This document shows positions 1 to 5,317 of a stretch of DNA of 6,309 bases, piece after piece. Position 1 is the first letter of the stretch; each line of letters opens with the position of its first letter. This DNA comes from Clostridiaceae bacterium. Lineage in GTDB: Bacteria > Bacillota > Clostridia > Oscillospirales > Acutalibacteraceae. A program made the position numbers and the translations under genes. The notes under the pieces were generated by a model, which worked only from the letters and a program-made list of their open reading frames with translations, was not told the DNA's origin and ran no database searches. The stretch is from NCBI GenBank assembly GCA_904502175.1, contig CAJGDU010000072.1, positions 1-6,309 on the forward strand, in the 5' to 3' direction.

Positions 1-11
1 CGGGAAAAGCA

Positions 12-43
12 TTGACTAGTTGAACGAATTATGAGAACATATT
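12..43 (+). promoter_or_regulatory. Weak candidate promoter for the scaffold-GGGtGRT operon
   Basis: TTGACT at 12-17 matches five of six bases of the sigma-70/sigma-A -35 consensus. No good -10 box sits at the ideal 17-base distance (GAACAT at 35-40 is poor). CATATT at 38-43 is a four-of-six match, but at a 20-base spacing. The surrounding leader is AT-rich compared with the coding DNA, as expected for a promoter region. The true promoter may lie left of the window or differ from this one. Confidence 0.2.
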
Positions 44-65
44 TCTATGGAACTTGTTAATAGTG

Positions 66-90
66 TGTCAACGTTGTTTTCGCGCTGACA
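66..90. promoter_or_regulatory. Imperfect inverted repeat in the leader, possible operator
   Basis: TGTCAACG (66-73) and CGCTGACA (83-90) are inverted copies with one mismatch, separated by nine bases. An inner TTGTT/AACAA pair (74-78 with 90-94) overlaps it. The repeat lies between the candidate promoter and the ribosome binding site, where an operator or a small leader hairpin would be found. No T-tract follows, so it is not an intrinsic terminator. I do not recognise the operator of a named regulator. The repeat is short enough to have arisen by chance. Confidence 0.25.
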
Positions 91-111
91 ACAAGCCAAA
101 TATATTCCGTG

Positions 112-120
112 AGGAAGGAG
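112..120 (+). promoter_or_regulatory. Ribosome binding site deciding the start of the scaffold gene
   Basis: AGGAAGGAG is a strong Shine-Dalgarno sequence ending 11 bases before the ATG at 132. It lies inside the frame extension that would start at the TTG at 54 and too close to the in-frame GTG at 123 (two bases away). It therefore supports the ATG at 132 as the start. The next gene in the operon has a similarly long spacing of 10 bases. Confidence 0.75.
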
Positions 121-131
121 TTGTGGTCCAC

Positions 132-824
132 ATGATTTACACCACAGAAGTCCAGAACATGTGCCCGGTCGCCAAAGGCGCCAAGCACGACCCGGCCCCC
201 ATCCCCGAAGAGGGAAAATGGGTCCACGCCAAGGAAATCAAAGACATTTCCGGCTTCACGCACGGCATTGGCTGGTGCGCTCCGCAGCAGGGCTGCTGCA
301 AACTGTCCCTGAACGTCAAAGAGGGCATCATTGAAGAAGCTCTCGTCGAGACCATCGGCTGCTCCGGCATGACCCATTCCGCCGCCATGGCAGCGGAGAT
401 CCTCCAGGGCAAGACCATCCTGGAGGCCCTGAACACCGACCTCGTCTGCGACGCCATCAACACCGCCATGCGCGAGCTGTTCCTGCAGATCGTTTACGGC
501 CGCACACAGTCCGCATTTTCGGATGACGGCCTGTCCATCGGCGCAGGCCTCGAAGACCTCGGCAAGGGCCTTCGTTCCCAGGTCGGCACCATGTACGGCA
601 CCAAAGCCAAAGGCGCCCGCTATCTGGAAATGGCCGAAGGCTATGTCACAGACCTCGCCCTCGATGCCAATGACGAGATCATCGGCTACAAGTTCGTCAA
701 CCTCGGTGTCATGGCCGACCTCATCAAAAAAGGTGATGATCCGAACACCGCGTGGGAAAAAGCTTCCGGCCAGTACGGCCGCGTCGCAGACGCCGTGAAG
801 CTCATCGACCCGAGAAAGGAGTGA
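132..824 (+). CDS. NifU/IscU-like iron-sulfur cluster scaffold protein, GGGtGRT-associated
   Basis: Predicted 230-residue cytoplasmic protein with no signal peptide or membrane segment. Residues 65-100 resemble the IscU/NifU N-terminal fold: ETIGCSGMTHSAAMAAE followed by GKTILEAL parallels the GCGSAIASSS...GKTVDEAL stretch of IscU, placing Cys77 at a cluster-ligand position. Other cysteines are 11, 49, 55, 56 and 106. The WCAPQQGCC group (48-56) falls near where IscU has its first ligand. The third IscU cysteine has no obvious equivalent, because the region after 110 diverges. Residues 130-230 form an extension not seen in plain IscU, with a glycine-rich stretch at 133-156. The start is set by the AGGAAGGAG at 112-120. 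The next gene begins seven bases after the stop, so the two are probably co-transcribed. The role as an Fe-S scaffold is inferred from homology; the specific client or reaction is unknown. Confidence 0.85.
   Translation: MIYTTEVQNMCPVAKGAKHDPAPIPEEGKWVHAKEIKDISGFTHGIGWCAPQQGCCKLSLNVKEGIIEEALVETIGCSGMTHSAAMAAEILQGKTILEALNTDLVCDAINTAMRELFLQIVYGRTQSAFSDDGLSIGAGLEDLGKGLRSQVGTMYGTKAKGARYLEMAEGYVTDLALDANDEIIGYKFVNLGVMADLIKKGDDPNTAWEKASGQYGRVADAVKLIDPRKE
817..821 (+). promoter_or_regulatory. Ribosome binding site of the GGGtGRT gene
   Basis: AGGAG lies immediately before the stop codon (822-824) of the scaffold gene and 10 bases before the ATG at 832. It fixes the start of the second gene and places the signal inside the first gene, as expected for an operon with linked translation. 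Confidence 0.75.
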
Positions 825-831
825 TCAGATC

Positions 832-1842
832 ATGGCACTGTTTGAAAACTATGAGAGAAGAATCGATCAGATCACCGCTGTCCTGAACCAGTACGGCATC
901 AAGGACATCGAAGAGGCTGAGAAGATCACCAAGGACGCCGGTCTGAACGTGTATGACATGGTCAAAGGCATCCAGCCCATCTGCTTCGAGAACGCCGCCT
1001 GGGCCTACACCGTCGGCGCCGCCATTGCCATCAAGAAAGGCTGCCGCAAGGCTTCTGACGCCGCTGCCGCCATTGGCGAAGGCCTCCAGTCCTTCTGCAT
1101 CCCCGGCTCCGTCGCCGACCACAGAAAAGTCGGTCTCGGCCACGGCAACCTCGGCAAAATGCTCCTCGAAGAGGAGACCGAATGTTTCTGCTTCCTGGCA
1201 GGCCACGAGTCCTTTGCCGCCGCCGAAGGCGCCATCGGTATCGCTTCCAAGGCCAATGTCGTCCGCGAGAAACCGCTCCGCGTCATCCTGAACGGCCTCG
1301 GCAAAGACGCTGCCCAGATCATCTCCCGTATCAACGGTTTCACCTATGTCGAGACCAAGATGGACTACTTCTCCGGCGAAGTCAACGTCATCTCCGAAAC
1401 TCCGTATTCGGACGGCGTCCGCGCTTCCGTCAAGTGCTACGGCGCTGACGATGTCGTCGAAGGCGTTGCCATCATGCACCTGGAGAACGTCGGCGTCTCC
1501 ATCACCGGCAACTCCACCAACCCCACCCGGTTCCAGCATCCCGTCGCGGGCACTTACAAGAAAGAGTGCAACCTTCAGGGCAAGAAGTACTTCTCCGTCG
1601 CTTCCGGCGGCGGTACCGGACGTACCCTTCACCCCGACAACATGGCTGCAGGACCCGCTTCCTACGGTATGACCGATACCCTTGGCCGCATGCATTCCGA
1701 CGCCCAGTTCGCAGGTTCCTCCTCCGTTCCGGCCCACGTCGAAATGATGGGTCTCATCGGCATGGGCAACAACCCCATGGTCGGTGCCACCGTCGCGGTC
1801 GCGGTTTCCGTCGAAGAAGCTGCGAAAGCCGGCAAGTTCTGA
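832..1842 (+). CDS. GGGtGRT family protein of unknown function
   Basis: A 336-residue soluble protein carrying the family-naming motif GGGTGRT at residues 259-265, followed by LHPDNMAAGPASYGMTDTLG (266-285). No signal peptide or transmembrane helix is evident. The N-terminal 45 residues look helical and charged. A small-residue-rich stretch (52-68) is followed by the conserved-looking SFCIPGSVADHRKVGLGHGN (87-106), then by ECFCFLAGHESFAAAEGA (117-134). Cysteines are 51, 71, 89, 118, 120, 202 and 246; with several histidines (97, 104, 125) they could form a metal or cluster site, but this is speculation. The gene appears full length, ending just before a terminator. To my knowledge the family has been named only by its motif and has no proven activity. 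Its partner here, an IscU/NifU-like scaffold seven bases upstream, suggests a role in receiving, storing or using an Fe-S cluster. Confidence 0.93.
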   Translation: MALFENYERRIDQITAVLNQYGIKDIEEAEKITKDAGLNVYDMVKGIQPICFENAAWAYTVGAAIAIKKGCRKASDAAAAIGEGLQSFCIPGSVADHRKVGLGHGNLGKMLLEEETECFCFLAGHESFAAAEGAIGIASKANVVREKPLRVILNGLGKDAAQIISRINGFTYVETKMDYFSGEVNVISETPYSDGVRASVKCYGADDVVEGVAIMHLENVGVSITGNSTNPTRFQHPVAGTYKKECNLQGKKYFSVASGGGTGRTLHPDNMAAGPASYGMTDTLGRMHSDAQFAGSSSVPAHVEMMGLIGMGNNPMVGATVAVAVSVEEAAKAGKF

Positions 1843-1853
1843 TCCTGAACTGC

Positions 1854-1892
1854 AAAAAACCCTCTCCGTTTCGGAGAGGGTTTTCTTTTTTT
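1854..1892. terminator. Bidirectional intrinsic terminator between convergent operons
   Basis: CCCTCTCCG (1860-1868) and CGGAGAGGG (1872-1880) form a perfect nine-base-pair stem with a TTT loop. It is extended by four A-T pairs (1856-1859 with 1881-1884). On the plus strand the stem is followed by TTTTC and seven more T. On the minus strand it is followed by six T (complement of 1854-1859). It therefore fits a rho-independent terminator in both directions, for the GGGtGRT gene ending at 1842 and the ATPase gene ending at 1898. Confidence 0.93.
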
Positions 1893-1897
1893 AGGAC

Positions 1898-3526
1898 TCA
1901 GGCCACGGTCAGGACCGAGGAGAGCAGCTGGTTCGTATAGGGGTCTTCCGAGTGCAGGATGACATCGGAGGCCTCGTCACACTCCACCACTTCCCCGCTC
2001 TTCAGGACCAGGATGCGGTCGCAGAAGCTGTGGACCAGGGCCAGGTCGTGGGAGACGAAGAGGACGGAGAGGTCCAGTTCCTTCTGCAGGCGGACCAGCA
2101 GTTCCACGACCTCCCGCTGGGCAGTCACGTCCAAAGCACTCGTGATCTCGTCGCAGAGCAGCACCTCCGGGTCCGCCACCAGCGCCCGGGCTATGGCCAT
2201 GCGCTGGCACTGTCCCCCGCTGAGCCGCGAGGGGTAGCGGTCGAGCAGGTCTTCGGTCAGGCCGACCTGTTCGAGATAGGTGCGGATGCGCTCATCGTTC
2301 TCCGGGATGGATCGGCCCCGCAGGACTGCTTTCCCGTCCCGTCTGGCCGCGTTCCGCATGCTCTCATAGAGGGACTGCCGGATGGTCATGCGCGGGTCAA
2401 AGGATGCGTAAGCGTCCTGGAAGATGTACTGGTACTTCCCCTCGGTGGACACATCGCCCACCTCCGGCGTCTCCATGCCGCTGACCTGACGGAGGATGGT
2501 GGACTTGCCGGAACCGGACTCGCCCACGACGCCGAGCATCTCGCCCTTGTAAAGCACGAGGTCGACCCCCTGCAGGGCAAGGACATCGTTCCCCCGGACC
2601 CGGTAGGTCTTGTGGACGTCTTTCAGTTCCACGGCTTTCGCTGCCGCGTTGTCAAATACACTTCTGCCGCGCAGGACTTCCTCGAAGTCCGGGACATCGT
2701 GCAGGAGTTTTTTCGTGTAGTCGTGCTGCGGGTCGGAGAGCACGCCCGGGGTGTCCCGGTAGTGTCCGCCGACAGGACCTGCTTCCACGCAGTCCCCGTC
2801 CCGGAGGATGCTGATGGTGTCCGCCATGTAGGCGGCAAGGCCCAGGTTGTGGGTGACCAGCAAAATGCCCATGCCGGTCTCTTTCCGCAGGCGCAGCAGT
2901 TCGTCCGCCACCTGCTTCTGGGTGGTCACGTCCAGCGCGGAGGTGACTTCATCGCAGAGCAGGAGCCGGGGCCTCAGCAGCATGAGCAGGGCAATGGCCA
3001 CTCGCTGGCACATGCCGCCGCTGACCTCATAGGGACAGCTGTCGAGCACCCTGCCGTCGGTCGGCAGACCCAGCGTCTTGAAGACATGGAAGACCTCGTG
3101 TTCGTCGAGTTTCCGGCCGTGGCTCTCCATCGTCTCCGCGAACTGGGCGCGGAACGTGCGCAGCGGGTTGAAAGACGCCGCGGGGTTCTGGGCGATGAGC
3201 CCGATCTCGTCCCCGAGGAGTTCCCGGCGCTCTTTGCCGCTGAGGGCCAGGACATCCTTTCCGTCAAAGAAGATGGAGCCGCCGGTGACCTCCGCACTGT
3301 AAGAGGTCAGGCCCAGCAGGGCTTTCAGGATGGTCGATTTGCCGGAGCCGGACTCGCCGGCGATGACGTGGATCTCCCCCGGTCTCAGTTCCAGGGAATA
3401 TCCGTGCAGCGCCTCCCGTTCCCCATAGGAGACCCGGAGGTCTTTCATTTCCAGAAGAAGGTTTTCTGTTTTCTGTTTCGGTCGGGCTTTGACGGCCCGG
3501 ACCGCTCTCACGTTCCGTTCCATCAT
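1898..3526 (-). CDS. Dual-domain ABC transporter ATPase, NikD-NikE/DppD-DppF type
   Basis: A 542-residue cytoplasmic protein that would power the importer encoded upstream by binding both permeases. It contains two complete nucleotide-binding domains. Domain 1 has Walker A GESGSGKST (57-65), Q-loop Gln113, signature VSGGMCQR (168-175), Walker B LLLCDE (188-193), SALD (196-199) and switch His226. Domain 2 has Walker A 335-343, Gln370, LSGGQCQR (435-442), VLLCDE (455-460), SALD (463-466) and His493. Each domain ends in the short tail typical of peptide/nickel ATPases (DYTKKLL near 269-275; DPYTNQLL near 528-535). All catalytic residues are present in both, so both should hydrolyse ATP. In most Nik and Dpp systems these are two genes; fused forms are known in GsiA and YejF. 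The start overlaps the upstream permease stop (ATGA). A second ATG at 3523 lies seven bases from GAGG (3531-3534) and is an equally good start. Confidence 0.93.
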   Translation of the reverse strand: MMERNVRAVRAVKARPKQKTENLLLEMKDLRVSYGEREALHGYSLELRPGEIHVIAGESGSGKSTILKALLGLTSYSAEVTGGSIFFDGKDVLALSGKERRELLGDEIGLIAQNPAASFNPLRTFRAQFAETMESHGRKLDEHEVFHVFKTLGLPTDGRVLDSCPYEVSGGMCQRVAIALLMLLRPRLLLCDEVTSALDVTTQKQVADELLRLRKETGMGILLVTHNLGLAAYMADTISILRDGDCVEAGPVGGHYRDTPGVLSDPQHDYTKKLLHDVPDFEEVLRGRSVFDNAAAKAVELKDVHKTYRVRGNDVLALQGVDLVLYKGEMLGVVGESGSGKSTILRQVSGMETPEVGDVSTEGKYQYIFQDAYASFDPRMTIRQSLYESMRNAARRDGKAVLRGRSIPENDERIRTYLEQVGLTEDLLDRYPSRLSGGQCQRMAIARALVADPEVLLCDEITSALDVTAQREVVELLVRLQKELDLSVLFVSHDLALVHSFCDRILVLKSGEVVECDEASDVILHSEDPYTNQLLSSVLTVA

Positions 3527-4371
3527 TTCGCCTCACTTACATCGGAATAATCGCGGACGGCGTCGCCGAGATAGTTGAAGATCATGACCGTCACAATGAC
3601 CGCGATGGCCGGGAACAGGACCGACCAGGGCGCGAGCTGCAGGTAAGCCCGGGACTCATTGATCATGGAGCCCCACTCCGCCTTGGGCGGCACGACGCCG
3701 AGACCCAGGAAGCTGAGGCCGGCGATGCCGATCATGTTGGTGCCGATTTGGGTGGCCGCGTTGACGGTCAGCGGGCCGATCATGTTCGGCAAAATATGCC
3801 GCAGCATGATCTGCGGGCCGGAGCTGCCGTTCATCTTTGCCGCGATGACAAAGGGTTCGTTTTTCAGCGCCATGGTGTGGGTCCGGGCCAGACGGGCGTA
3901 CTGGGTCCAGCCGGAGATGCCGAGGGCGATCATGGCGTTCAAAAGGCTTCCGCCGAGGACGCCCGCGACCGCAATGGCCAGGACCATCTGCGGGAACGCG
4001 AGGAAGATGTCGGCGATGCGCATGAGGATGGAGTCCAGGATGCCGCCGTAGTAGCCGCTGAGCATGCCCAGCAGAGAGCCAAACACAAAGGTGACCAGCA
4101 CCAGCGCGACGGCGGCGAAGATGGAGGTCCGGGCCCCGATCATGATGCGGGAGAGGACACATCGCCCGTAGCGGTCCGCGCCGAGCGGGAACTCTTTGCA
4201 GGGCGCCGCGTTCATGTACTCCGCATGCGGCAGGTTCGGGTCGTTCGGGGTGAAGAACGGCGCCAGCAGCGCAAAGATACAGAGCACGGCCGCAATGCCA
4301 AGCATGAGGACCATGCGGCTTCGGAGCTGTTCCCGGGTCAGCTGTTTGCTTTTCTTGCGAAACGGATTCAT
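3523..4371 (-). CDS. ABC transporter permease, NikC/DppC family
   Basis: A 282-residue inner-membrane permease, a normal length for the family. A hydrophobic helix lies at about 20-40. It is followed by an extracytoplasmic segment with the family motif GADRYGRCVLSRIMIGAR (64-81), then five further hydrophobic segments near 82-105, 117-138, 141-158, 203-225 and 250-268. The cytoplasmic coupling loop (about 174-200, FVIAAKMNG...RHILPN) is the EAA-type contact for the ATPase. The C-terminal half carries SFLGLGVVPPKAEWGSMIN (220-238) and FNYLGDAVRD (265-274). The AEWG.MIN and ADIFLAFP segments remind me of nickel permease NikC, although DppC shares most of them. The start ATG at 4371 is chosen because GGAGG (4377-4381) lies five bases upstream; the frame runs open further upstream but that part overlaps the other permease gene. 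The stop overlaps the ATPase start by four bases. Confidence 0.92.
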   Translation of the reverse strand: MNPFRKKSKQLTREQLRSRMVLMLGIAAVLCIFALLAPFFTPNDPNLPHAEYMNAAPCKEFPLGADRYGRCVLSRIMIGARTSIFAAVALVLVTFVFGSLLGMLSGYYGGILDSILMRIADIFLAFPQMVLAIAVAGVLGGSLLNAMIALGISGWTQYARLARTHTMALKNEPFVIAAKMNGSSGPQIMLRHILPNMIGPLTVNAATQIGTNMIGIAGLSFLGLGVVPPKAEWGSMINESRAYLQLAPWSVLFPAIAVIVTVMIFNYLGDAVRDYSDVSEAK

Positions 4372-4376
4372 AACAG

Positions 4377-4385
4377 CCTCCCCCC
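4377..4385 (-). promoter_or_regulatory. Ribosome binding site deciding the start of the second permease
   Basis: On the minus strand this reads GGGGGGAGG, with GGAGG five bases before the ATG at 4371. It begins on the last base of the stop codon of the upstream permease (4385-4387). It supports the 282-residue product over a longer frame extending to 4524, which would overlap the first permease gene by some 140 bases. Confidence 0.8.
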
Positions 4386-5317
4386 TATTCCAGTTCGACC
4401 CGCGGGTCCAGCCAGTGGTGGGCAAGATCCGTGAGCAGGTTGATGAGGACGTAGACCAGCGCCATGATGAGCACGAAGCCCTGGATGACGGGATAGTCCC
4501 GGTAGGTGATGGAGTCCATGGCAAGTTTGCCGACTCCGGGCCAGCTGAAGATGGTCTCGACGACCACTGAGCCGCCCATGAGGGTGCCGACCGAGATGCC
4601 GACGATGGTCAGGATAGAGCTCATGGCGTTGCGCAGGACATTGCGGAACAGGACCTGAGACGACCTGACACCTCGGGCGGTGAGGCCGGTGACGTAGTCT
4701 TTCCCGAGCTCTTCGAGCACTTCCGCGCGGATCTGCCGGACAAACCGGGAGGCCATGGGCAGGGCGAGCGCCAGCGTCGGCAGGAACAGGCCCTGGAACG
4801 ACCCCGAGGCAATGACCGGGAACAGATTCACCTGGATGCAGAAGAAATACATGAGCAGGATGGACAAAAGGAAATTTGGCAGCGAGTTGCCGATGAAGGA
4901 CAGCAATCGGAACAGGTGGTCCCAGAAGCTGCCCTGGTACACCGCGGACAGGATGCCCACGGGGATGGAGACCAGCAGCGCCACCAGCAGGCTCGTCACG
5001 GCCAGCTGCAGCGTTCGGTGAAAGGCCGGCGCCAGTTTGTCGGACACCGGTCTGCTGTCTTTGTAAGACGTGCCGAGGTCCCCGGTCAGGGCTTTCCCCA
5101 ACCAGGAACCGTACTGCACGAGGAAGGGGCGGTTCAGGCCCATTTCCTCTCTCATGTTATCGATTTGTTCCTGCGTCACCGCGATGCCGGAGTTCGAGGT
5201 CAGCCGCTTCTGGGCCGGGTCGCCCGGAGCGATGTACAGCAGTAAAAAGGTCAGAAAGGTGATGCCGAGCAGAATCGGTATCAGGGACAACAGACGTTTC
5301 CCGATGTATTTCGTCAT
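4385..5317 (-). CDS. ABC transporter permease, NikB/DppB family
   Basis: A 310-residue inner-membrane permease with the expected single N-terminal helix (about 9-30) followed by GDPA (32-35). An external domain (about 36-100) contains MGLNRPFLVQYGSWLGKAL (59-77), DLGTSY and the RPV loop (89-91). Five more hydrophobic segments lie near 103-126, 137-160, 164-190, 233-256 and 276-297. The coupling loop is at about 207-231 (DYVTGLTARGV...FRNVLRNA). The family box ETIFSWPGVGKL (254-265) and RDYPVIQG (273-280) follow. GDPA rather than the peptide-type GDP(V/L) pattern, together with QYG.WL.KAL and RPV, resembles E. coli NikB as I recall it, which is the main hint of nickel specificity. The ATG overlaps the binding-protein stop by four bases (ATGA). 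No strong Shine-Dalgarno precedes it, so translation is probably coupled to the upstream gene. Confidence 0.92.
   Translation of the reverse strand: MTKYIGKRLLSLIPILLGITFLTFLLLYIAPGDPAQKRLTSNSGIAVTQEQIDNMREEMGLNRPFLVQYGSWLGKALTGDLGTSYKDSRPVSDKLAPAFHRTLQLAVTSLLVALLVSIPVGILSAVYQGSFWDHLFRLLSFIGNSLPNFLLSILLMYFFCIQVNLFPVIASGSFQGLFLPTLALALPMASRFVRQIRAEVLEELGKDYVTGLTARGVRSSQVLFRNVLRNAMSSILTIVGISVGTLMGGSVVVETIFSWPGVGKLAMDSITYRDYPVIQGFVLIMALVYVLINLLTDLAHHWLDPRVELE

Noticed and set aside
66..94. Leader hairpin as a riboswitch or attenuator
   Set aside because: The stem is short and imperfect, there is no T-tract and no alternative pairing or conserved aptamer core that I recognise; it is kept only as a possible operator.
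54..131. In-frame N-terminal extension of the scaffold gene starting at TTG 54
   Set aside because: It would swallow the strong ribosome binding site at 112-120, has no such site of its own, and its 26 residues lie in AT-rich leader DNA with no resemblance to the family.
802..1737. Minus-strand open frame of 311 codons opposite the GGGtGRT gene
   Set aside because: It is antisense to an intact conserved family gene. Its product is low-complexity Gly/Ala/Val/Asp-rich, typical of a shadow frame, and it has no motif or supporting operon.
2490..3360. Possible DNA repeat: near-identical segments around the two Walker A motifs
   Set aside because: The similarity is confined to conserved motif codons (Walker A, Walker B and signature regions) and is explained by homologous ATPase domains, not a mobile or regulatory repeat.
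1952..3550. Plus-strand open frame of 532 codons covering the ATPase gene
   Set aside because: It is the antisense of a gene with every ABC motif in order. The length follows from GC-rich third positions removing stop codons; the translation shows no known motif.
4372..4524. Upstream extension of the NikC-like permease
   Set aside because: The extra 51 residues are Ser/Pro/Thr-rich shadow sequence of the other permease gene. A strong ribosome binding site lies just before the ATG at 4371.
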